Shown here: positions 57,741-64,000 of the stretch, piece after piece
How the letters are laid out: every line of letters begins with the position of its first letter
How positions within the stretch are numbered: the stretch's first letter is position 1
NCBI GenBank assembly: GCA_030824965.1
Contig: JAPJQV010000002.1
Span: 62,001-126,000 of the forward strand
Direction of reading: 5' to 3'
Length of the DNA stretch: 64,000 nucleotides
Source of the DNA: Micavibrio sp.
GTDB lineage: Bacteria; Pseudomonadota; Alphaproteobacteria; Micavibrionales; Micavibrionaceae
Program-made: the position numbers and the translations under genes
Notes under the pieces: model-generated
Seen by the model: only the letters and a program-made list of their open reading frames with translations
Database searches by the model: none
What the model was told of the DNA's origin: nothing

Positions 57741-58592
57741 GTGTCGGAAATTTCCAAAACATCTATGTTTATGTCGCGCCTTGCCACGCTCAAGCAGGGA
57801 CAGTCGACCGAGAAGTCCAATAGCGTAAAATCGCCCGCCGATGGGGCAGTCCCTGCCCGGCCTACCGCTGTCCAAAATAATCACAACTTAACCGAACCGG
57901 TCACAATCGTCGTGTCATCCTTAAATGAAAAAGTACAGGATCTGCAAAAGCTTCTCGATAAGGTCGAGAAAAGCATTTCGACACTCGCCTCATCTCGCGA
58001 CCATGTGCAAAATGCGGTCGGCCTTTTGGAAGAAGCCGGCGGTATTACCATACGCGCGCGCGACACTTTAAAAACCGCTGCTGGGTATGAAGGTAATAAA
58101 GACCGTCTTGTGGAACTTGAAGACCGCTTTACTGCCGTTCTTGAAAAGCTCGATAATTTGGTAAACAGTGCCATAAGCGGCGACGTTAATCTTCTTAAAG
58201 GTGAAACGCTCACAACGACTTTTGACGCGGAAGGTAAGAACCAGTTTAACACAACCGGGCTTAATTTGTCTCCTGAAGCGCTCGAATTCCGCAATCCGGA
58301 TTTTTCCAGCCTGGAGAAAGTACAGGATGCCCGTATTGACGTTATGAATGCGATCGATATCGGCACAACGCTTCGCCATATTATTTCATCCGATTTAATG
58401 TTGCTTCAGACCCGTCAGGAGTTTTCACAGTCTACGATTTCCACTTTGGCTGAAGGTGCGCAATCCATCCCCGTTGCCGATCTCGGTGACGAAGCAGCCA
58501 ATCTGCTTGCTCTTCAAATCCGGCAGCAACTCACTGATTCAGACATCCAGCTTGCTGCCGAAAGCCAGCAGCATTTGCTCAGACAATTCTAA
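57741..58592 (+). CDS. Flagellin-like protein lacking a recognisable N-terminal D0 domain
   Basis: The C-terminus ANLLALQIRQQLTDSDIQLA followed by a QQHLLRQF ending is a standard flagellin C-terminal D0 helix. The middle (LVNSAISGDVNLLKGETLTT) fits a flagellin D1-type region. The N-terminus does not resemble the usual flagellin D0 start; it is a polar, Pro-rich stretch (SNSVKSPADGAVPARPTAVQ). The start is uncertain: GTG at 57741 is 12 bases after AAAGGAG, a TTG at 57729 sits too close to it, and an ATG lies at 57765. The product is about 283 residues and is followed by flbT and flaF, which regulate flagellin. Either a divergent filament protein or a flagellin-derived regulator. Confidence 0.7.
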   Translation: MSEISKTSMFMSRLATLKQGQSTEKSNSVKSPADGAVPARPTAVQNNHNLTEPVTIVVSSLNEKVQDLQKLLDKVEKSISTLASSRDHVQNAVGLLEEAGGITIRARDTLKTAAGYEGNKDRLVELEDRFTAVLEKLDNLVNSAISGDVNLLKGETLTTTFDAEGKNQFNTTGLNLSPEALEFRNPDFSSLEKVQDARIDVMNAIDIGTTLRHIISSDLMLLQTRQEFSQSTISTLAEGAQSIPVADLGDEAANLLALQIRQQLTDSDIQLAAESQQHLLRQF

Positions 58593-58639
58593 TTTATTAC
58601 CGGTCGGAAGAACTCCGGCTTTAACCAAGGAGAATCCTT

Positions 58640-59056
58640 ATGGCACTAATTATCGATCTTAAGCCGGGTGAGAAAATTCTTATCGGCACCGCCGTAATTA
58701 CTAATGACAGCCAGCGCACCCGGCTGCATATTTCCGGCGAAGCTCCTATTTTGCGGGAAAAAGACGTCCTTCAGGAAGAAGAAGCCGATACGCCGTGCAA
58801 GAAAGTCTATTTTCTGGTACAATGCATGTATCTGGCGAGAAATCCCAGAGAGTACCATCCCAAATACTTTGAAATGCTGAAAATTATTCAGCAGGCTGCG
58901 CCAAGCACATCGATATTCTTTATGCGTATCAATGAACAGATCATCCAGGGCCACTATTATAAAGCCCTGCGTGAAGCGAAAGATTTGATAACCCATGAAA
59001 CAGAATTACTCGCCGGAGTGACATTGCAAAGTGACAAGACGTCCACCCCACACTAA
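58640..59056 (+). CDS. flbT: Flagellin mRNA regulator FlbT
   Basis: FlbT, in Caulobacter, binds the 5' region of flagellin mRNA and represses its translation until the hook is complete. The 138-residue product matches the family: MALIIDLKPGEKILIGTAVI, SGEAPILREKDVLQEEEADT, VYFLVQCMYLARNPREYHPK and a helical C-terminus. AAGGAG precedes the ATG. It overlaps flaF by 26 bases and follows the flagellin-like gene by 47 bases, the arrangement expected for a flagellin control set. Confidence 0.92.
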   Translation: MALIIDLKPGEKILIGTAVITNDSQRTRLHISGEAPILREKDVLQEEEADTPCKKVYFLVQCMYLARNPREYHPKYFEMLKIIQQAAPSTSIFFMRINEQIIQGHYYKALREAKDLITHETELLAGVTLQSDKTSTPH

Positions 59057-59447
59057 CCCTTATGGTAAGGCTGCGCAAAATTATGCCACGATGGGTACGC
59101 GGCAGGACGATACACGCTCGACAGAAGCCAAAGCGCTGCTTAAAGCAGCCAAGATGCTTCAGGATGTCCAGGCTGACTGGGGTAACGGCGGGCAAAAGAA
59201 AATCGAGGAGACATTAAAACATAACCGCCAGATATGGGTTTTATTCTACGACAATGCGCTAAGCAATGACGATCCATCCCGTCCGGCCAACCTGTCAACC
59301 AATGTGGTCAATCTTGCCAATTTCATTTTTAAGCGATCCATGGAAATTCTCGCAGCACCCGAGCCGGAGAAATTGAATATTCTGATAAACATCAATCGTG
59401 AAGTGGCAAACGGATTAATGGCCCGGAAAACCGAGCCACTGAAATGA
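59031..59447 (+). CDS. flaF: Flagellar biosynthesis regulator FlaF
   Basis: FlaF acts together with FlbT to allow flagellin synthesis and secretion. The 138-residue protein has the family landmarks NPYGKAAQNYATMGTRQDDT, ALLKAAKMLQDVQADW and the C-terminal ILININREVANGLMARKTE. The start is a GTG at 59031, inside the flbT reading frame and overlapping it by 26 bases, so translation is coupled. It ends 19 bases from the convergent flaG-like gene. Confidence 0.9.
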   Translation: MTRRPPHTNPYGKAAQNYATMGTRQDDTRSTEAKALLKAAKMLQDVQADWGNGGQKKIEETLKHNRQIWVLFYDNALSNDDPSRPANLSTNVVNLANFIFKRSMEILAAPEPEKLNILININREVANGLMARKTEPLK

Positions 59448-59466
59448 TATTGTTATTTTTTTGAAA

Positions 59467-59925
59467 TTAAGCCTGCTGATCCACACTAGCCGGAGCAGCC
59501 TGCTCAAAGGGTTCGCTCTTCGCACCGGGTGTTGAAATCTGGGCATCATACTTAACGGCCGCACGTTCTTCTTTATACTGAACGCTTGTTTCAACCATAA
59601 CCCTGGCTTGTTCTGGTGTTATAGTTTTGGCTTCGCCATCTGCAGGCTGGGCTTGCATCTGCGCTCTCGCCTCACCGGCCTTTTGATATGCACGTATTTG
59701 TGCTTCCGTTGGAAATTGCTTGATCTGCGTTCCGGTCTCTACATCGCGAACGACAAAAACCGGTTTAGTATTAGGAGCCAGACGAACATGTGGCGATAAA
59801 TAAGGAGCGCTGACAGCGGCTTTTTGAATACGGACAGGGTTTGCCGACTGCGAAGTTGAAACTTCTTCAGCAATTGCGCGCACGACTGGCGCGTTAGAGA
59901 TGGAAGCGTTTATGGCTTCTATCAT
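59467..59925 (-). CDS. FlaG-like protein
   Basis: This 152-residue protein has an Ala/Ser-rich N-terminus, then LAPNTKPVFVVRDVETGTQI and KQFPTEAQIRAYQKAGEARA, reminiscent of the FlaG core (V-x-D-x-x-T-G-x-x-I-R-Q-I-P). The C-terminus is polar and Gln/Ala/Pro rich. There is no signal peptide. It lies antiparallel between flaF and fliF. FlaG proteins influence filament length in other bacteria; here the assignment rests on a short motif and position, so it is tentative. Confidence 0.55.
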   Translation of the reverse strand: MIEAINASISNAPVVRAIAEEVSTSQSANPVRIQKAAVSAPYLSPHVRLAPNTKPVFVVRDVETGTQIKQFPTEAQIRAYQKAGEARAQMQAQPADGEAKTITPEQARVMVETSVQYKEERAAVKYDAQISTPGAKSEPFEQAAPASVDQQA

Positions 59926-60339
59926 GGTTTTCTAACCCTACCTTGTAAGTGTCGGCATTCCTCTGCCATACACATTCCCTTACTATTATGATAACAAAGC
60001 CAATGAGAACGAGTCAAGCATTTTTGAAATTTTAATTCACTTTTTCAAACAAAAGATCTCGTTATTACTTGTATAAAAGTAATATTACTTAATTATATTT
60101 TTAACTTTTAAGTAATCATTCTTAAATTTTGGTAAATATTACTGCCGATTTTTAAATTGCAGGCCCAAATTTCCCATAATTTTAGCTAAGTCCTTGTAAT
60201 CTGATATTATTTTTCAACTTCAGTAGTAATATTAGTTAAAATTTGATATCATAAAAAAAAGAAAAGCCTCAGAGGTACCTGACAATTCCGCTTTCCCGCC
60301 TAAATCATTGATATTGTGGAATTCAGTTGCGTTCTTGGC
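59926..60339. other. AT-rich intergenic region upstream of fliF
   Basis: No gene is supported. The region is strongly AT-rich and holds repeated near-palindromes related to AGTAATATTACT: AAGTAATATTACTT at 60077-60090, GTAAATATTAC at 60132-60142 and AGTAATATTA at 60225-60234. These could bind a regulator such as the sigma-54 activator of the adjacent fliF promoter, which needs upstream sites. I found no exact TTAA-N7-TTAA CtrA site here. Confidence 0.5.
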
Positions 60340-60356
60340 TTGGCTACCCTGTTGCT
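60340..60356 (+). promoter_or_regulatory. Sigma-54 (-24/-12) promoter for fliF operon
   Basis: TTGGCTACCCTGTTGCT has GG (60342) and GC (60354) exactly 10 bases apart and a perfect TTGCT -12 box; the -24 box matches TGGC. Transcription would start near 60367, downstream of the in-frame GTG at 60327, which decides the fliF start in favour of 60387. Confidence 0.8.
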
Positions 60357-60386
60357 GACAGGTTTTGCGACGGAGATGAAAGTAAC

Positions 60387-62042
60387 GTGAATAATTTTCT
60401 GGATACATTGAAAAAACTTGGACCTGCACGACTGAGCCTTATGGGCGCAGTATTACTGGGACTTTTGATGTTTTTCGTATTTGTTTCCATGCGCGTTTCC
60501 ACGCCGGAAATGAAAATGCTTTACAACGACCTTTCGACAGATGACTCCTCTGCCGTTGCAGCAAAACTTGAAGAATTGAAAATTCCATTTGAAATAAGCA
60601 ACGATGCGACAAAAGTAATGGTCGGCGACAAGGATGTAGGCCGTGCCCGCATGCTTTTAGCTCAAGAAGGGTTGCCGAATGGTGGCTCCTTGGGATATGA
60701 GATTTTTGATAAGCAATCTAATTTCGGTACAACCAATTTCGTCCAGAATATCAATCAGGTTCGCGCTCTTGAGGGCGAATTAGCAAGAACCATAGGTTCG
60801 CTTGACAACATCAAAAGCGCTCGGGTTCATTTGGTCTTGCCACAACGTGAGCTTTTCAGCCGCGAAAGCCGTCCGGCAAGTGCTAGCGTTTTTTTGCAAC
60901 TTAAAGGTACCCGCGCTCTTGACCAAGACCAGATTGCCGGCATTCAGTCTTTAATAGCCTCAGCGGTCCCGAACCTTAGATCTAAAGATGTTTCTATTGT
61001 CGATAGTCATGGTGTTCTTCTCGCACGAGGCGGAGAAGACGATGCAACCATGCTTTCAAATAAAGCCGATCAGATGCGGCGCGATTACGAGCGTCGCATG
61101 TCCGATACAATTGAAAGCCTCGTCGGTCGCACAGTTGGCCTAGGCAAAGTACGCGCCACAGTTACAGCCGATCTGAATTTCGATCGGATGACTCAAAACG
61201 AAGAGATTTACGATCCTGCAAGCCAAGTTGTGCGCTCAACACAAACCAGCGAAGAAGCTTCTTCGGAAACTGAAGCTGGGTCGGAAAATGTATCGGTTGA
61301 GAATAATTTGCCTGGGGCCGCTCTCGGCGGTGCGGCAGGAGGCCCTACATCCGATAGTAACCGGACAGAGGAAACTACTAACTATGAAATCAGCAAGACG
61401 ACACGGAATCTCGTTCGTGAAACGGGCGAAGTAAAGAGATTATCAGTCGCCGTGATGCTGGACGGCACCTACACGACCAATGAAAAAGGCGAAAAAACCT
61501 ATCAACCGCGCAGTAAAGAAGATATCGACCGCATTACCGCTCTGATTAAATCAGCCATCGGTTTTGATACTAATCGGGGAGATACGATTGAAGTCGCGAA
61601 CCTGCAATTTGCAGATATAGACGTGGTCCCTGAAGAAGACGGTACGAAATTGTTTGGTTTCGAGCGTAGTGATATTATCGACGCGGTTGAAGTCCTTACT
61701 GTGGCGGTCATGATTGTACTGGTTGTCCTCCTGGTGTTGCAGCCAATGGTCGGGCGCCTCCTGGCTTCCGAAGGCACTGGAGCTCGAGATGAAGATACAG
61801 GGAATACGGATCAGGCGTTATTACCTGGCATGCCGTCACAGGCAGCTCTTGCCGGACCTGGCATGGGGGGATACACATCCTATGAAGCACCGGATCTTCC
61901 GGAAGAAGACAGCATGATTGACGTACAGAAAGTCGAAGGTCGCGTTAAAGCATCCTCATTGAAAAAAGTAGAAGACATTATCGCCGCTTATCCAGAAGAA
62001 ACGGTTTCCGTTCTTCGCAACTGGATGACGTCGGAAAGTTAA
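60387..62042 (+). CDS. fliF: Flagellar MS-ring protein FliF
   Basis: FliF forms the membrane-supramembrane ring. The start is a GTG at 60387 with GGAG 11 bases upstream; the longer frame from 60327 begins before the predicted promoter. The 551-residue protein has a first membrane helix at about residues 15-33, then STPEMKMLYNDLSTDDSSAV, the ring-building domains with SARVHLVLPQRELFSRESRP and VGLGKVRATVTADLNFDRMT, and a second membrane helix near residue 440 (VLTVAVMIVLVVLLVLQPMV). The C-terminus (EGRVKASSLKKVEDIIAAYP) is the FliG-binding tail. It opens a fliF-fliG-fliH-fliN run. Confidence 0.95.
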   Translation: MNNFLDTLKKLGPARLSLMGAVLLGLLMFFVFVSMRVSTPEMKMLYNDLSTDDSSAVAAKLEELKIPFEISNDATKVMVGDKDVGRARMLLAQEGLPNGGSLGYEIFDKQSNFGTTNFVQNINQVRALEGELARTIGSLDNIKSARVHLVLPQRELFSRESRPASASVFLQLKGTRALDQDQIAGIQSLIASAVPNLRSKDVSIVDSHGVLLARGGEDDATMLSNKADQMRRDYERRMSDTIESLVGRTVGLGKVRATVTADLNFDRMTQNEEIYDPASQVVRSTQTSEEASSETEAGSENVSVENNLPGAALGGAAGGPTSDSNRTEETTNYEISKTTRNLVRETGEVKRLSVAVMLDGTYTTNEKGEKTYQPRSKEDIDRITALIKSAIGFDTNRGDTIEVANLQFADIDVVPEEDGTKLFGFERSDIIDAVEVLTVAVMIVLVVLLVLQPMVGRLLASEGTGARDEDTGNTDQALLPGMPSQAALAGPGMGGYTSYEAPDLPEEDSMIDVQKVEGRVKASSLKKVEDIIAAYPEETVSVLRNWMTSES

Positions 62043-62060
62043 TCGGGGAATTAATCACCT

Positions 62061-63089
62061 ATGGCAATGCGCTTACGCGAAGATTACAGAACACTTACCG
62101 GTACTGAAAAAACCGCAATCTTTATGCTGTCTCTCGGAGAAGATCATACTGCCAAGCTTTTTCAGCACATGAATGAAGAAGAGATAATGGAGCTGTCGCA
62201 AACAATGTCGACACTTGGCAAAGTAAGCTCGACTGTCGTTGAACGCTTATTCATTGATTTCGCCGAACAAATGTCATCGACTAACTCTCTGATAGGGACG
62301 ATGGAATCTACCGAACGTCTTCTGGCGAAGGCTGGTATTAATAAAGATAAAGTCAATCAGATCATGGAGGAAATCCGCGGTCCGGCTGGCCGCAATATGT
62401 GGGAGAAACTTGGTAACGTAAACGAAGAAGTGCTCGCCAATTTTTTACAAAAAGAATATCCGCAAACAGTGGCTGTCGTTTTGTCAAAAATATCATCCGA
62501 GCATGCTGCGCGCGTGCTGGCTGCGCTTCCTGATTCTTTTGCCATCGAAGTTATTCACCGTATGTTACGAATGGAAGCTATCCAGAAAGAGGTTCTGGAT
62601 GACGTCGAACGCACATTGCGCGTAGAATTCATGGCCAATCTTGCTAAAACTTCACGCCGGGATTCTCATGAACTTATGGCTGAGATTTTCAACAATCTGG
62701 AACGGGCTGTTGAAGGCCGTATTATGGGTCAGCTTGAATCCTCGGCACCGGAATCCGCCGAGAAAATTCGTTCCCTTATGTTCACTTTTGAAGATCTTGG
62801 CAAACTCGATGGCACTTCCGTTCAAACGATTATTCGCGCCGTCGACAAAGACAAACTACCGCTTGCTCTTAAAGGTGCGTCGGAAGCGCTCAAAGATCTT
62901 TTCTTTGGAAACATGTCCGAGCGTGCGGCAAAGATTATGAAAGAGGATATGGGTACGATGGGGCCTGTCCGCCTCAAAGACGTTGAAGAAGCCCAGCAAT
63001 ATGTTGTCAATGTTGCCAAAGATCTTGAATCGCGTGGCGAGATTGTTCTTGCTAAAGGTAACAGCACCGAAGATGCGATGGTCTTTTAA
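62061..63089 (+). CDS. fliG: Flagellar motor switch protein FliG
   Basis: FliG is the C-ring protein that interacts with the stator and transmits torque. The 342-residue product shows the family order: N-terminal domain with YRTLTGTEKTAIFMLSLGED, middle domain with NFLQKEYPQTVAVVLSKISS (the EHPQT-type region), and C-terminal domain with MFTFEDLGKLDGTSVQTIIR and LALKGASEALKDLFFGNMSE, which holds the charged torque helix. It follows fliF by 18 bases and overlaps fliH (TAATG). Confidence 0.96.
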   Translation: MAMRLREDYRTLTGTEKTAIFMLSLGEDHTAKLFQHMNEEEIMELSQTMSTLGKVSSTVVERLFIDFAEQMSSTNSLIGTMESTERLLAKAGINKDKVNQIMEEIRGPAGRNMWEKLGNVNEEVLANFLQKEYPQTVAVVLSKISSEHAARVLAALPDSFAIEVIHRMLRMEAIQKEVLDDVERTLRVEFMANLAKTSRRDSHELMAEIFNNLERAVEGRIMGQLESSAPESAEKIRSLMFTFEDLGKLDGTSVQTIIRAVDKDKLPLALKGASEALKDLFFGNMSERAAKIMKEDMGTMGPVRLKDVEEAQQYVVNVAKDLESRGEIVLAKGNSTEDAMVF

Positions 63090-63820
63090 TGAGCGCACAG
63101 CAAGATCGCCGCTTTCTTTTTGATACGAATAATTTTGATCTCCCCGAGACATCGCCCGAACCCGAAGTCATCGAAGAACCGCCGCCGCTCTTTACGCTAA
63201 CTGAGCTTGGCCAAGCTAAGGATGATGCCTATGCGCGGGGTCTTGCTGCGGGGCTGGAACAATCGCGGATTGCCCGGGAGCAATTTCTGGCCGAGCAGAC
63301 ACTCGTTATTCAACAGGAACTGAAATTTTTGATCGGTGCGGAAGAATACCGCGCTGCCGTCTACGAAAGAGAAGTATTGTCTTTGACGGAAACCATTTTC
63401 AAATCACTTTTTCCTGCGTTTACCCAGCGCGAAGGCATGAGCGAAGTCAAATCGGTAATTTCTCAGGTCCTTTTAAATCAGCCTGAACAGCCTTCTATCG
63501 TTATCGAACTTCCCGAAGAATATGCCGCAGATATCGAAGCTTACTTCTCGAATTCCGATATTGACCCCGCTCGCGTCACATTCAAATCGTCACCGGCACT
63601 GGGTCGCGGATCATGCCGCATGTCGTGGAAAGACGGCGGCGCCCTGCGCGATCATCAATTCATCGCCGATGAAATAACCAAACTCATGAAACCCGGCTTT
63701 TCCGTCCAGGACTTGCCTGAAATGTCCCCACGCCTGGAAAATGAAGATTTACCGCCTGCCCTTGCTAAAGAGGGCGAAAAAGACGAAACTGAAGCTGATT
63801 CACATATCCAGGGAGAATAA
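63089..63820 (+). CDS. fliH: Flagellar export regulator FliH
   Basis: FliH is the stator-like regulator of the export ATPase FliI and links it to FliN. The 243-residue product has an acidic N-terminus, a central helical region with AKDDAYARGLAAGLEQSRIA (a glycine-spaced segment typical of FliH) and a C-terminal domain with FKSLFPAFTQREGMSEVKSV and RVTFKSSPALGRGSCRMSW. It starts in the TAATG overlap with fliG and is followed 3 bases later by fliN, the expected order. Conservation is modest, so the call rests partly on position. Confidence 0.85.
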   Translation: MSAQQDRRFLFDTNNFDLPETSPEPEVIEEPPPLFTLTELGQAKDDAYARGLAAGLEQSRIAREQFLAEQTLVIQQELKFLIGAEEYRAAVYEREVLSLTETIFKSLFPAFTQREGMSEVKSVISQVLLNQPEQPSIVIELPEEYAADIEAYFSNSDIDPARVTFKSSPALGRGSCRMSWKDGGALRDHQFIADEITKLMKPGFSVQDLPEMSPRLENEDLPPALAKEGEKDETEADSHIQGE

Positions 63821-63823
63821 CCC

Positions 63824-64000
63824 ATGCCCGATTCCGACAATATAGGCGATCTGAATTTGAACGAGATCGAAGATCCGAACGCAGCGGCGGCAGCGGATGA
63901 CAATCCTTATGCGCCGGGCGAGCCAATGGCGAATGACGTCAACGCCATCTACGATATTCCTGTCCAGATTTCCGCCGTACTTGGCCGCTCCAACATGAAA
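63824..64000 (+). CDS. fliN: Flagellar motor switch protein FliN, N-terminal part (3' end outside window)
   Basis: The first 59 codons of fliN are present. An acidic, disordered N-terminus (LNLNEIEDPNAAAAADDNP) leads into IYDIPVQISAVLGRSNMK, the beginning of the SpoA domain of FliN, which builds the base of the C ring and docks FliH. GGGAGA lies 7 bases before the ATG at 63824. It continues beyond the window edge. Confidence 0.85.
   Translation, partial: MPDSDNIGDLNLNEIEDPNAAAAADDNPYAPGEPMANDVNAIYDIPVQISAVLGRSNMK

Noticed and set aside
59955..59975. TGGCAGAGGAATGCCG (minus strand) upstream of the flaG-like gene as a sigma-54 promoter
   Set aside because: The GG-GC spacing is 9 bases and the flanking matches are weak.
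60327..60386. Longer fliF beginning at the GTG at 60327
   Set aside because: The sigma-54 promoter lies inside this stretch, and the extra residues do not resemble a FliF N-terminus.

Overview
The window is a chromosome segment from an alphaproteobacterium of moderate GC content. The evidence is a CckA hybrid kinase, FliX, FlbT, FlaF, MotE and a DUF6468 protein, a DksA whose zinc-finger region keeps only one cysteine, and an alphaproteobacterial SOS operator (GTTC-N7-GTTC) in front of recA. The many pilin-like genes and the gene content recall Micavibrionales or Rhodospirillales-like lineages, but no species can be named from the sequence alone.

Layout. Positions 1-5950 hold a MoxR ATPase / DUF58 / BatA-DUF4159 / large membrane protein operon, entered in the middle of moxR. 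Positions 5951-18268 are mostly housekeeping: a soluble lytic transglycosylase, dapA, smpB, a Bcr/CflA exporter, a type IV pilin-like gene, recA, a small orphan gene with a CtrA-like box, cckA, and a large inverse-autotransporter-like beta-helix protein. Positions 18359-44000 and 57741-64000 are one long flagellar locus. It contains flhB, fliR, fliQ, fliE, flgC, flgB, an flhB-C-terminus paralogue, fliO, fliP, cheZ, cheY, motE, DUF6468, fliM, fliL, flgF, flgG, flgA, flgH, dksA, fliX, flgI, flgJ, a flgN-like gene, fliK, a flagellin-like gene, flbT, flaF, a flaG-like gene, fliF, fliG, fliH and the start of fliN. Three good -24/-12 (sigma-54) promoter matches lie before flgF, flgI and fliF, which fits hierarchical flagellar control. 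The fliF promoter also fixes its start codon.

Two kinds of accessory gene interrupt the flagellar locus. First, three paralogous small pilin-like genes (leader motif SGNxxFLILIAV) lie antiparallel to their flagellar neighbours; one splits the usual fliE-fliQ junction. Second, a 13.5-kb island (about 44.1-57.6 kb) lies between fliK and the flagellin-like gene. It holds four long prepilin-like proteins in a row, the last two sharing a near-identical 1697-bp block, followed by two secreted cysteine-repeat proteins sharing a near-identical 1448-bp block.

In both near-identical pairs the leader peptides differ, the mature constant region is the same, and the C-terminal domains differ. The constant-region identity starts almost exactly at the leader-cleavage site and ends at or near a shared cysteine-repeat adaptor. 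One tip is a complete seven-bladed RCC1-like propeller. Another tip fold appears on both a pilin-type and a secreted-type stem. I read this island as a candidate surface-display system with exchangeable tips, in logic like the PilV shufflon but without any visible recombinase or inverted repeats. This is the most interesting element of the window.
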